This document shows positions 1-7,194 of a stretch of DNA of 14,540 bases, piece by piece (position 1 is the first letter of the stretch; every line of letters begins with the position of its first letter). The DNA comes from Frankiaceae bacterium (GTDB lineage Bacteria > Actinomycetota > Actinomycetes > JADGOU01): assembly GCA_017882835.1 (NCBI GenBank), contig JADGOU010000040.1, forward strand, positions 1 through 14,540, in the 5' to 3' direction. The position numbers and the translations under genes are program-made. Under the pieces are notes generated by a model. That model ran no database searches. It had not been told where the DNA came from and was given only the letters and a program-made list of their open reading frames with translations.

Positions 1-345
1 TGCCGCCGGCACCACCGGCTCAAGACCTTCACTACCTGGTCCTGGCGGCGCGGGGCGGACGGGGCGATCGAGTGGATCGACCCGAACGGGGTGCGCTGGC
101 ACCGGGAGCCGATCCGGTACCTGATGCCGGAGGTCCCGGAGGTCCCGGAGTCCGACGTCTCGGAGTCCGACGTCTGCGTTCCCGACGTCCCGACACCGGA
201 GGTCCCCGCGCCCGACGTCCCGACGGCCAGCGCCGCTGACGCCGCACACCCGCCACCGAGGCGAACGGGTCCGGTGCCCGGTGCGGCGGCCGGCGGCCGG
301 CCGCCGGCCGAACCGGATCTCGACAGCGACGATCCGCCGTTCTGA
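1..345 (+). CDS. HNH endonuclease (DUF222/13E12-type), C-terminal part
   Basis: The reading frame is open from the first base and ends at TGA 343-345, so only the last 114 residues are seen. It begins with CRRHHRLKTFTTW and continues with a W-x-x-P-x-G stretch (WIDPNGVRW). This is the usual end of the HNH domain in the large actinobacterial DUF222/13E12 family: the Cys and His pair belong to the metal-binding HNH fold, and the trailing Trp/Gly strand follows it. After about residue 40 the protein becomes a low-complexity tail of Pro-Glu-Val and Pro-Asp-Val triplets, then a Pro/Gly/Arg-rich segment ending in DDPPF. Members are multicopy in actinobacteria and their cellular job is not established. 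The N-terminal DUF222 part lies outside the window. Family call is firm, function is not. Confidence 0.8.
   Translation, partial: CRRHHRLKTFTTWSWRRGADGAIEWIDPNGVRWHREPIRYLMPEVPEVPESDVSESDVCVPDVPTPEVPAPDVPTASAADAAHPPPRRTGPVPGAAAGGRPPAEPDLDSDDPPF
127..225 (+). repeat. Low-complexity P-E-V / P-D-V codon repeat in the HNH tail
   Basis: A run of imperfect 9-base units (GAGGTCCCG, GACGTCCCG, GACGTCTCG and variants) encodes PEVPEVPE, SDVSESDV, PDVPTPEVP and APDVP. It stays in frame and is probably a flexible acidic linker expanded by slippage. It is absent from the HNH fold itself. Confidence 0.6.
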
Positions 346-359
346 TTCTCCAGTCCCTG

Positions 360-402
360 CGCCGTCCCGCCGTTGGTCCTTGTGGCCAGCGCCGGGACGG
401 CG
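360..402. terminator. Hairpin between convergent genes, probable bidirectional terminator
   Basis: CGCCGTCCCG at 360-369 is perfectly complementary to CGGGACGGCG at 393-402. The 23-base loop can itself pair (GTTGG 372-376 with CCAGC 386-390, one G-T pair). It lies between the stop of the HNH gene (345) and the stop of the leftward kinase gene (421), where a shared terminator is expected. There is no clear T tract on either side, which is common in high-GC actinobacteria. Confidence 0.6.
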
Positions 403-420
403 ACGGCGACGGACCGGGTG

Positions 421-1053
421 TCAGCGCAGGTCCACCACTAGGTCGGCCCGGTGCTGCGTCGAGGCTATGAGTTCGGCGTTGCGCTGGTCGCTGCCCAGCG
501 CCCAGGCTCGGGCCGCGTCCGGGTGCTTGCCGCCGGCGACGTGCCGGGCCACCAGCCAATCGAGTCGAGCTGCCTCCGGCACGCGCAGGAACCACACCTC
601 GTCGAGCAGGCCGCGCACCGGCCCCCAAGGACCGTCGTCGACCAGCAGGTAGTTGCCTTCGGTGACCACCAGCGAGACGGAGTGCGGTACCGCAATCGCG
701 CCGGCCACCGGCTCTTCGATCTCGCGGCGAAACTGCGGCGCGTAGACCAGCTCCTCGGCGGGGTCGCGCAACCGGCGGAGCAGGGCGACGTACCCGGCGG
801 CGTCGAAAGTGTCGGGAGCGCCCTTGCGGTCGCGGCGACCAAGCCGACCCAACTCACAGTCGGCGAGGTGGAAACCGTCCATGGGGACGAGGACGGTGTC
901 GGCAGCCAGCGCGGCGACGATCGCGGCGGCGACCGTGGACTTACCCGCCCCCGGAGGCCCAGTCAGGCCGAGCAGCGTACGACGACCCACAACCACCAGC
1001 CGGCGCGCCCGCTCGACGAGGGGCAGCATCCGCGCCGACGGCGCATCCGACAT
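421..1053 (-). CDS. P-loop nucleoside/nucleotide kinase family protein
   Basis: The 210-residue product is a cytoplasmic P-loop kinase of the uridine-kinase/pantothenate-kinase-like group, often annotated simply as nucleoside/nucleotide kinase family. Walker A is GPPGAGKST at residues 32-40. It is followed by VPMDGFH (56-62), where the Asp is the expected catalytic base of this family, then RKGAPDTFD, a YAPQFRREIEEP segment and TEGNYLL, all typical of the fold. Length matches the family. The start is ATG 1053, with GGGAGAGA a few bases upstream on the minus strand. The gene is convergent with the HNH gene and divergent from the SDR gene. It ends LVVDLR, a usual terminus for these proteins. 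The phosphate acceptor (nucleoside, pantothenate or sugar) cannot be decided from sequence. Confidence 0.82.
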   Translation of the reverse strand: MSDAPSARMLPLVERARRLVVVGRRTLLGLTGPPGAGKSTVAAAIVAALAADTVLVPMDGFHLADCELGRLGRRDRKGAPDTFDAAGYVALLRRLRDPAEELVYAPQFRREIEEPVAGAIAVPHSVSLVVTEGNYLLVDDGPWGPVRGLLDEVWFLRVPEAARLDWLVARHVAGGKHPDAARAWALGSDQRNAELIASTQHRADLVVDLR

Positions 1054-1146
1054 GTCTCTCCCGCAGTTAGCTCGGTCGCATCGTGCCGCAGCCGGGCCCG
1101 GGTGCGAACGACGGCAGGCCTGGCATGCTCAGCAGCATGACCAACC

Positions 1147-1153
1147 GGAGGGG
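1147..1153 (+). promoter_or_regulatory. Ribosome binding site that decides the SDR start
   Basis: GGAGGGG lies six bases before GTG 1160 but touches ATG 1154, which is in the same frame. The spacing therefore favours GTG 1160 as the start of the dehydrogenase. The 106-base space 1054-1159 must also hold both divergent promoters; I see no clear -35/-10 pair. Confidence 0.55.
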
Positions 1154-1159
1154 ATGCCA

Positions 1160-2128
1160 GTGAGCGGGTGGAGTGCCGAGGACGCCGGGGACCAGCAAGG
1201 GAAGGTCGTCGTCCTGACGGGGGCGAACTCCGGGGTTGGCTTGGAGGCCGCGCGGGTCCTGGCCGTTCACGGCGCCCGAGTGGTGCTGGCCTGCCGCGAC
1301 CCGCATCGCGCCGAAGCGGCCCGGGCCGACATCGAACGAACCATCGGCAGCGACGGGACCGCCGGCTCGGTGACCACCGTGATCCTCGACCTGGCTGACT
1401 TGGACTCCGTGGCGCGCTGCGCCGACGCGTTGGCCGCCGAGCACCAGCGGATCGACGTCTTGGTCAACAACGCCGGGGTGATGGGCGGGCTGCGCGGTTT
1501 CACCGCTCAGGGGTTCGAACGGCAGATGGGTACCAACCATCTCGGGCACTTCGCTCTCACGGCCCGACTGTGGCCGCTGCTTGCCGCCCCCCCGGCCGGC
1601 CGAGTGGTGGTCCTGTCCAGCCTGGCGGCCCGCACCGGCCGGCTGAAGCCCAGCCTCACTCGGGACGACCTGGTGGCGCCCCGGTCCTACGCGCCGATCC
1701 AGGTATACGGCAACACAAAGCAGGCAAACCTGCTGTTCGCCCAGGAACTACAACGCCGCCTCGCAGCCGCCGGCTCGCCCGTGCGGGCCATTGCCGTCCA
1801 CCCCGGTGTCAGCTCCACCAACCTGTTCCCCCGGCAGCTGACCGACACCGGTCTCGGCTGGCTCGCCCCGGTGGCCCGGTCGCTGACTCCGATGCTGCTG
1901 CAGGCGCCAAGCGCGGGAGCCCTGCCCACGCTGCGCGCGGCCTGCGACCCCGACGTACCGGGAGGGGCGTTTCTGGGACCGCGCGGGCTGGGCCAGCTGC
2001 GCGGGCGCCCTGAGCTGATCGACGTCTACAAGTCCGCGACCAACCCGGTCACCGCCAGCCGGCTGTGGGAGCTGAGCGAGGAGATCGTCGAGCTGACCTT
2101 CGACGTCGGCGAACGGGCTCCTCGCTGA
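1160..2128 (+). CDS. Short-chain dehydrogenase/reductase (SDR), retinol-dehydrogenase-like
   Basis: This is an NAD(P)-dependent oxidoreductase of the classical SDR superfamily, 322 residues from GTG 1160. The Rossmann nucleotide-binding motif TGANSGVG is at residues 20-27, followed by an LACRD stretch (Arg after beta-2 suggests NADPH). NNAGVM follows. The catalytic Ser lies in VVLSSLAAR and the YxxxK pair is Y183 and K187 (YGNTK). The HPGV segment after the active site matches the RDH/WW-oxidoreductase-like subgroup, as does the length of just over 300. A longer in-frame extension upstream overlaps the divergent kinase gene and does not resemble the family. The substrate is unknown; a lipophilic alcohol or ketone is the usual guess for this subgroup. 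It is transcribed alone. Confidence 0.85.
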   Translation: MSGWSAEDAGDQQGKVVVLTGANSGVGLEAARVLAVHGARVVLACRDPHRAEAARADIERTIGSDGTAGSVTTVILDLADLDSVARCADALAAEHQRIDVLVNNAGVMGGLRGFTAQGFERQMGTNHLGHFALTARLWPLLAAPPAGRVVVLSSLAARTGRLKPSLTRDDLVAPRSYAPIQVYGNTKQANLLFAQELQRRLAAAGSPVRAIAVHPGVSSTNLFPRQLTDTGLGWLAPVARSLTPMLLQAPSAGALPTLRAACDPDVPGGAFLGPRGLGQLRGRPELIDVYKSATNPVTASRLWELSEEIVELTFDVGERAPR

Positions 2129-2135
2129 CATCGTC

Positions 2136-2183
2136 GGCGTCTCAGGTACTTGACGTCTCAGGTACTTGGCGTCTCAGCTATTG
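2136..2183. repeat. Three tandem 16-bp units between convergent genes
   Basis: Units start at 2136, 2152 and 2168. The first two (GGCGTCTCAGGTACTT and GACGTCTCAGGTACTT) differ at one base. The third keeps GGCGTCTCAG and then diverges. The array fills most of the 66-base space between the stop of the SDR gene and the stop of the YbdK-type gene. No hairpin with a T tract is evident, so its role is open. Confidence 0.75.
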
Positions 2184-2194
2184 GGAAACCCGAG

Positions 2195-3310
2195 TCAGAC
2201 CTCGACCGTCTCGGCTACCAGCAACTCGGCAACCGCTTCCAACCCACCGGCGGCATAGGCCCGGCGCTGCCGGTCCGCTCCGGTGCCCAGCCGCCGTGCG
2301 CCGTTCGCCAGCGCACAGACGCGCTCGTCGTCACCAGCAGCGGCGAGCGCCGGGTGCAGCCGCCGCACCAGCCGGTCGACCGCGACCCGGGCCTCGACCA
2401 ACCCGGGCTGCCCGCCGGTGCGCAGGTCGACGAGCTGCCCGCTCATTCCGTCTCGGGCAGCCCGCCAGGCCGCCGCCCGCAACAGACCCGGCGAGACCAG
2501 CGGCGGCGGAGTGCCGGTGGCGTGGTCGCGCAGCGCCGTCATGACCATTGCCCGGACCAAGCCGACGATGAGCACCGTCTCCTCCACCCGCAGGCAGACG
2601 TCGGTGGCGCGGATCTCCACGGTGGGGAACTGGGCCGAGAGCCGGGCGTCCCAGTAGACGCCCGACACGTCAGTGACCGCACCGGTAGTCAGCAGGTCGG
2701 CGACCGCGGCGTCGTACCCGGCGGCGTCGCCCAACAGCGGCGGCGCGCCGGAGACCGGCCAGCGAGCCCAGTGGATGGCTCGCCAGGAGGCGAAGCCGGT
2801 GTCGACGGAGTCCCAGTACGGCGAGTTGGCGGCCAGCGCCGTCAGCAAAGGCAGGTCCACCCGGATGCGGTCGAGGACCGCGACGGCTCGGTCCCGGTCA
2901 GCGACCCCGACGTGCACGTGCAGCCCGGCGATCAGCTGGTCCCGGGTGAGGTGGCGCTGAGCCGCCACCAGGTTTCGGTAGCGATCGGCATCCCCCGTTC
3001 GCTGGTCCCGCCACTGGGCGGACAGCGGAGTGCCCGAGGCGGCAATCCGGACACCCACCGCGCCGGCCGCGGTGGCCGCGACCCGGCGCAGCCGCCGGAC
3101 CTGCGCCTCGACCTCCGCTAACGTCCTGCACACCGCCGTCACGGTCTCCAGCTGGGACAGCGGCAGCTCACCGACGACGCTGTGGCGATCCGCCGCTGGC
3201 ACGTGTGCCAGCGCCTCGTCCGCTCGGGAAACCAGTTGCCCGGAATGTGCATCGAGGAGCTGGAACTCCTCCTCCACGCCCAGCGTCGGGACGGGCTCCG
3301 GCTGGGTCAC
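2195..3310 (-). CDS. YbdK-family carboxylate-amine ligase (glutamate-cysteine ligase 2-like)
   Basis: The 371-residue cytoplasmic enzyme belongs to the COG2170/YbdK branch of the glutamate-cysteine ligase superfamily, ATP-dependent ligases that join a carboxylate to an amine. It starts GTG 3310, and residues 11-16 are GVEEEF, the hallmark near the N terminus. ELPLSQLETVT, the LHVHVGV segment and FPTVEIRATD follow in the expected order, and the length fits the family. In actinobacteria such genes are often annotated glutamate-cysteine ligase; true gamma-glutamylcysteine synthesis was shown for some related proteins (EgtA acts in ergothioneine formation), but many YbdK members have unknown substrates. 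It lies 54 bases downstream of the LLM oxidoreductase on the same strand and may be co-transcribed. The ribosome binding site is weak. Confidence 0.85.
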   Translation of the reverse strand: MTQPEPVPTLGVEEEFQLLDAHSGQLVSRADEALAHVPAADRHSVVGELPLSQLETVTAVCRTLAEVEAQVRRLRRVAATAAGAVGVRIAASGTPLSAQWRDQRTGDADRYRNLVAAQRHLTRDQLIAGLHVHVGVADRDRAVAVLDRIRVDLPLLTALAANSPYWDSVDTGFASWRAIHWARWPVSGAPPLLGDAAGYDAAVADLLTTGAVTDVSGVYWDARLSAQFPTVEIRATDVCLRVEETVLIVGLVRAMVMTALRDHATGTPPPLVSPGLLRAAAWRAARDGMSGQLVDLRTGGQPGLVEARVAVDRLVRRLHPALAAAGDDERVCALANGARRLGTGADRQRRAYAAGGLEAVAELLVAETVEV

Positions 3311-3364
3311 GCCTCGGAAGGCTACGCGCGGCCGGACGCCGGGACCCGTCGCGGGTGCAGCCGA

Positions 3365-4420
3365 TCAGTCCAGAACAGCGGCCTGCTCGGCGGCCGCAAC
3401 CAGCGTGCGCAGCGCGGCCTGCCGCTCCGGCAGAGTCGGGCCGGTCGGCGACACCGTCAGCGTAGTCACTCCGGCTTCGGCGTAGGCCTGCAGGCGGTCG
3501 GCGATCCGCGCGGCTGACCCCAGCAGGGACGTCTCGTCCAGGAACCCGAGCGGTACGGCGGCCGCCGCCGCCATCACCTGGCCATCCAGGTAGAGGTCCT
3601 GCACTTGGCGAGCTTCGGCGGCGTACCCCATCCGGACGGCGACGTCGTTGTAGAAGTTCTGCTGGCGGCTGCCCATCCCGCCGACGTAGAGCGCGGCCAC
3701 CTGGCGGACCTGGTCGGCGCAGGCGGCCAGGTCGTCGCCAATGGCGAGCTGCTGCGACGGCGCGACGTCGAAGCCGGTCAGATGCTCGCCGGCGGTACGC
3801 CGCCCGGCCGCGACCAACGCCAGCTGCTCGGCCGCCTGGCCGGGCGAGAACCACAGCGGCAGCCAGCCGTCCGCGATCTCCCCGGCCAGTTCGACGTTGC
3901 GCGGACCGATGGCGGCCAGGTAGATGGGCAGGTCGCGGCGCACCCGGCGTACCGACAGCTTCAATGGCTTGCCCGGGCCATCCGGGAGCGGGAGCGGGTA
4001 GTGCTGACCGGAGTGCATCACCTGCTCACGCCGCAGCGCCATCCGGACGACCTCGACGTACTCCCGGGTGCGGCCCAGCGGTGCGGTGAACCGGACTCCG
4101 TGCCAGCCCTCCGACACCTGCGGCCCGGACACGCCGAGCCCGAGCCGGAACCGCCCGCCGGAGATGACGTCCAGGGTGGCCGCAGTCATCGCCGTCATCG
4201 CCGGCGACCGGGCCGGGATCTGCAGTACGGCGCTGCCCACGTCGATCCGGCTGGTGTGCGCGGCGATCCAGGTCAGCACCGTAACCGCGTCCGAGCCGTA
4301 GGCTTCCGGCGCCCAGACCACCGCGAAGCCGAGGCGCTCCGCCTCCTGGGCCAAGGTCAGGCTGTCGCCCTCGGTGCGGGGACCAAGCCCCCAGTGCGGC
4401 AGGTGCAGGCCGAGCCGCAT
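3365..4420 (-). CDS. LLM-class (probably F420-dependent) oxidoreductase
   Basis: The 351-residue product is a luciferase-like monooxygenase-fold (TIM barrel) oxidoreductase. It begins MRLGLHLPHWG, followed by an LAQEAERLGFAVVWAPEAYGSDAVT segment, RIDVGSAVLQIPARSP, LDVISGGRFRLGLGVSGPQV and an IYLAAIGPRNVELAGEIADGWLP segment. These are the usual landmarks of the LLM F420 family, where reduced F420 or FMN binds at the barrel mouth. The start ATG 4420 has GAAGGGA seven bases upstream on the minus strand. A longer in-frame stretch reaching toward 4750 is Arg-rich, includes the 14-bp repeat array and has no family likeness. The C terminus (TVSPTGPTLPERQAALRTL) matches members that act in a single-domain form. 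The substrate is unknown. The YbdK-type gene follows on the same strand. Confidence 0.87.
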   Translation of the reverse strand: MRLGLHLPHWGLGPRTEGDSLTLAQEAERLGFAVVWAPEAYGSDAVTVLTWIAAHTSRIDVGSAVLQIPARSPAMTAMTAATLDVISGGRFRLGLGVSGPQVSEGWHGVRFTAPLGRTREYVEVVRMALRREQVMHSGQHYPLPLPDGPGKPLKLSVRRVRRDLPIYLAAIGPRNVELAGEIADGWLPLWFSPGQAAEQLALVAAGRRTAGEHLTGFDVAPSQQLAIGDDLAACADQVRQVAALYVGGMGSRQQNFYNDVAVRMGYAAEARQVQDLYLDGQVMAAAAAVPLGFLDETSLLGSAARIADRLQAYAEAGVTTLTVSPTGPTLPERQAALRTLVAAAEQAAVLD

Positions 4421-4806
4421 GCGCGCGTCCCTTCTCTCGACCGGCGGTTGCCGGACCTCGCTAGGCCGAGCGACCGGACGCCAGCGACCGGAGCCAGCGA
4501 CCGGACGCCAGCGACCGGACGCCATTGTGGCCCGAACCGACGATGCGGCATGGTCGGACGCCCATCCGGTCGTGGTTACGGCGTTCGGGTGCACGTCAGG
4601 GCCCGCCGGCATGCTCGCCATCCCGCCGCGCCGTCGCCCGCCGGCTGCGTGCTGCTGGCGCCGTCGTGATCGGCAGAATCGGCCTGACGCTGACCGAGGG
4701 CGCCGATGCCCCGGACTAGGCCGCCCGCGGGCACCGCTGTCGCGGCCCATATCCTGGCGCCGTTCGCGGCGGCCCCGGCGCCGTCGCCGGCCCGGGGGGC
4801 AGACCC
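4421..4806. other. Intergenic space between the divergent LLM and kinase genes
   Basis: About 386 bases hold the 14-bp repeat array (4470-4524) and must contain both divergent promoters, though I see no convincing -35/-10 pair. A small possible frame, ATG 4706 to TAA 4808-4810 (34 residues, Ala/Pro-rich, GAGGG a few bases before the ATG), ends exactly on the GTA proposed as kinase start. GC-rich self-complementary sequence lies at 4771-4800 just before that point. No other gene is supported. Confidence 0.5.
4470..4524. repeat. Four tandem 14-bp units upstream of the LLM gene
   Basis: GCGACCGGACGCCA is present at 4470-4483, 4497-4510 and 4511-4524. A 13-base version lacking one C (GCGACCGGAGCCA) sits at 4484-4496. 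The array lies 50 to 105 bases upstream of the LLM ATG on its coding strand. It could be a set of regulator binding sites or simple slippage; each unit is not itself a palindrome. Confidence 0.85.
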
Positions 4807-6090
4807 GTAACGGACCTCGACGTCAGGCATCCGGACGTTCATAAGGTCGTCCTTGGTTGTCGGTACGCACTTGGCGAGCGACTGGGCTGCGGTGGGGCGG
4901 CCGATGTCTACCGCGGCCTCGATCAGGTGCTGGGGCGGCCGGTCGCCATCAAGGTCGTCCGGCACGACGCATACGACGACGACCGCCACAGCGGGGAGAT
5001 GCGCACGCTCGCCGGGCTGAGCCACCCCGGACTAGTCACGCTCTACGACGCCGGGCAGGACCAGGGCCGCGGTTACTTCGTGATGGAGCTGGTCGAGGGC
5101 GCAAGCCTGGCCGACCGGCTGAGCAGCGGGCCGCTGACCGAACGTGAGACCGCTGCCATCGGCGGGACGGTCGCCGATGCGCTGGCTTACGTGCACCGCC
5201 GCGGCATCGTGCACCGCGACGTCAAACCGGGCAACGTACTGCTCGACCGGGCCGGCCGCGCCAAGCTGGCCGACTTCGGCATCGCCCGGATGGTCGACTC
5301 CGCCCGAGTCACCGCGACCGGGCTGACCCTGGGCACTGCCGCCTACCTGGCGCCGGAGCAAGTCGTCGGCGCCGCGGTGGGGCCGCCGGCAGACGTCTAC
5401 AGCCTGGGGTTGGTCCTGCTGGAGTGCCTGACCGGTCGACGGGAGTACGACGGGCGCAGCGTCGAGGCCGCCCTGGCGCGGCTGCACCGTCCCCCCGTGC
5501 CGCCGGCGGTGCTGCCGGCCGACTGGCGGCGGCTGCTCACTGCGATGACGGCTCGGGAGCCGGCGGACCGGCCGGCCGCGGCCGCCGCGGCCGCGTCCCT
5601 GCGGGTGTTGGGGACGTCGGCGCACCCGGCATCGACGGGTACGGCTGTGACGGCTGCTCTCTCGCTCCCCCGGCTTGCGCCACGGCGCTGGCGATTGGCC
5701 GTGGCCCGGCTGGCCGTCATCCTGGCCGTCCTCGGTGTCGGGGCCGCCTTGAACTTGGTGCCGTGGCACAGCGGCGTTGTCCCGTCCAGCGGACCGGCTC
5801 CGACCTCGGCTGGCGCACCGACGACTACCTCCGCGACCGCGCCACCGGCACCGGCCACGACCCAGGCACGGATCGCGACCGTCGCCCCGGCCACGCCGTC
5901 GGCAGTGACCGCGCCAACGCCGGCCGCGCCGGTAGCGTCTGCCCCGCCGATCAGCTCGACCGGGCAACCGCCGGCGGCCACCACCTACCGAGCCGGTGCG
6001 AACGCAAACGGTGGGGCGACTGGGGCGACTGAGTACAGCCTGGGCAAAGCGGCCCACCAGGGCGGCGGCAAGGGCAAGCACCACGGCTGA
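4807..6090 (+). CDS. Transmembrane Ser/Thr protein kinase (PknB-type), start codon unclear
   Basis: A eukaryotic-like (Hanks-type) receptor kinase that should phosphorylate Ser/Thr residues in the cytoplasm and sense outside signals through its C-terminal part. Numbering from 4807: glycine loop GERLGCGGAADVY (G27, G29, G30), VAIK lysine K49, catalytic loop HRDVKPGN (D138), DFG 156-158, APE 182-184. One membrane helix lies at about 297-316. A roughly 110-residue Thr/Pro/Ala-rich extracytoplasmic tail ends in a Gly/Lys/His-rich stretch (KGKHHG), with no PASTA repeats. The frame is closed by TAG 4717-4719, and no ATG, GTG or TTG occurs in frame before GTG 4927, which would delete the glycine loop. 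I place the start at GTA 4807 because GTAACGGACCTC reads as a typical N terminus (MTDLD) if GTA was GTG. Either a point mutation, a sequencing error or an unusual start explains this. The epimerase gene follows 34 bases later. Confidence 0.8.
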   Translation, partial: VTDLDVRHPDVHKVVLGCRYALGERLGCGGAADVYRGLDQVLGRPVAIKVVRHDAYDDDRHSGEMRTLAGLSHPGLVTLYDAGQDQGRGYFVMELVEGASLADRLSSGPLTERETAAIGGTVADALAYVHRRGIVHRDVKPGNVLLDRAGRAKLADFGIARMVDSARVTATGLTLGTAAYLAPEQVVGAAVGPPADVYSLGLVLLECLTGRREYDGRSVEAALARLHRPPVPPAVLPADWRRLLTAMTAREPADRPAAAAAAASLRVLGTSAHPASTGTAVTAALSLPRLAPRRWRLAVARLAVILAVLGVGAALNLVPWHSGVVPSSGPAPTSAGAPTTTSATAPPAPATTQARIATVAPATPSAVTAPTPAAPVASAPPISSTGQPPAATTYRAGANANGGATGATEYSLGKAAHQGGGKGKHHG

Positions 6091-6124
6091 CTGCTCGACG
6101 TACCGGGACTGGAAGGAGTGATGG

Positions 6125-7048
6125 ATGGCGATAGCGGCTCTGCCGTCGGGGCGGCAATACGAGATCCGGTACGGCGACCAGCGCGCCACCGTGGTCGAAG
6201 TCGGCGGCGCTTTGCGGGAGTACGTCGTCGGCGACCGGCCGGTGCTCGACGGCTACGCCGAGTCCGAGATGTGCGACGGCGCCCGCGGCCAGTCGCTGCT
6301 GCCCTGGCCGAACCGGATCAAGGACGGTCGCTACCGGTGGGCCGGCACCGACCAGCAACTGCCAATCACGGAGGTCGGCAAGAACACCGCCATCCATGGG
6401 CTGGCGCGCTGGCTGTCCTGGACCGCCACGGAGGAGGCCGCCGATCGGGTGACGATGGCCTGCACGGTGCATCCGCATCCCGGGTACCCATTCACGCTCG
6501 ATCTGAGCATCGGCTACGTGTTGGCCGCGGACGGCCTGACAGTGACGACGTCGGCGACGAATGCGAGCGCCGATCCCTGTCCGTACGGCGCCGGCGCCCA
6601 CCCCTACTTGACCGTGGCGACGGAGGTGATCGACACCGCGGTCGTGCGGATTCCGGGGCGCACCCACCTGCCGGTCGACGAGCGCGGCATTCCGACGGGG
6701 CGCGAGCGGGTGGCCGGGACGGCGTACGACTTTATGGTCGCGCGCACGATCGGGGAAACCGAGATCGACGTCGCCTACACCGGTCTGGAGCGCGACGACG
6801 ACGGCCTGGCCCGGGTGGTGCTGCAGGCACCGGACGGCACGGTGACGGTTGCGCTGTGGGTGGACGGCCACTACCCCTACCTGGAGATCTTCACCGGCGA
6901 CACCTTGGCGCCGCACCGCCGCCGCCGCGGCCTGGGTGTTGAGCCAATGACCTGTCCGCCGAACGCCTTCGCCACCGGCGAGGACGTCATCAGCCTGGCG
7001 CCCGGTCAGACGGTCGTGGGGCGCTGGGGCATTACGCCGTCGGGGTGA
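6125..7048 (+). CDS. Aldose 1-epimerase family protein (GalM-like mutarotase)
   Basis: A 307-residue galactose-mutarotase-like protein; the family interconverts alpha and beta anomers of aldoses, and several bacterial members act on phosphorylated or unknown sugars. The catalytic pair is conserved: H91 in AIHGLARW, H159 in GAHPYL, and E254 in YPYLEIFTGD as the general base. LPWPNRI near residue 60 is also a family landmark. Length is as expected. Start ATG 6125 follows AAGGAG (6113-6118) at six bases. It lies 34 bases after the kinase gene on the same strand, so the two are probably co-transcribed. Functional coupling between them is not established. The protein ends QTVVGRWGITPSG, a typical end for this subgroup. 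No signal peptide is seen, so it should be cytoplasmic. Confidence 0.87.
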   Translation: MAIAALPSGRQYEIRYGDQRATVVEVGGALREYVVGDRPVLDGYAESEMCDGARGQSLLPWPNRIKDGRYRWAGTDQQLPITEVGKNTAIHGLARWLSWTATEEAADRVTMACTVHPHPGYPFTLDLSIGYVLAADGLTVTTSATNASADPCPYGAGAHPYLTVATEVIDTAVVRIPGRTHLPVDERGIPTGRERVAGTAYDFMVARTIGETEIDVAYTGLERDDDGLARVVLQAPDGTVTVALWVDGHYPYLEIFTGDTLAPHRRRRGLGVEPMTCPPNAFATGEDVISLAPGQTVVGRWGITPSG

Positions 7049-7053
7049 CAGCG

Positions 7054-7082
7054 CGTCTCGCCCTGCCCGGTGGGCCGAGGCG
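7054..7082 (+). terminator. Possible terminator hairpin behind the epimerase gene
   Basis: CGTCTCGCCC (7054-7063) can pair with GGGCCGAGGCG (7072-7082) with one G-T pair and one bulged G. It starts six bases after the stop codon. There is no T tract. Confidence 0.4.
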
Positions 7083-7121
7083 TCCCGGGGGGGCTGGTAT
7101 GGTCCCTCCTGCTTGAGCAGC

Positions 7122-7194
7122 GCGCCGCTAGCTCAACTGGCAGAGCAGCGGACTCTTAATCCGCAGGTTCGGGGTTCGAGTCCCTGGCGGCGCA
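7122..7194 (+). tRNA. tRNA-Lys (anticodon CTT)
   Basis: All arms fold. The acceptor stem is GCGCCGC (7122-7128) with GCGGCGC (7187-7193), seven perfect pairs, and the discriminator is A7194. The anticodon stem is GCGGA/TCCGC around the loop CTCTTAA (7153-7159), giving anticodon CTT at 7155-7157, which reads AAG. The T arm is CGGGG/CCCTG with loop TTCGAGT. No CCA is encoded, as usual in actinobacteria. It marks the left edge of the region of broken genes. Confidence 0.95.

Noticed and set aside
809..1159. In-frame N-terminal extension of the SDR gene
   Set aside because: It overlaps the divergent P-loop kinase gene, does not resemble SDR sequence, and a good ribosome binding site sits before GTG 1160.
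2150..3121. Long rightward frames opposite the YbdK-type gene
   Set aside because: They are antisense shadows caused by high GC; the minus strand has the recognisable ligase motifs.
4470..4524. CRISPR-like array
   Set aside because: Units are 14 bp with no spacers between them and no cas genes occur in the window; the same holds for the 16-bp and 19-bp arrays.
4421..4750. In-frame N-terminal extension of the LLM oxidoreductase
   Set aside because: It is Arg/Pro-rich, translates the 14-bp repeats, and the family normally begins at MRLGLHLP, which has its own ribosome binding site.
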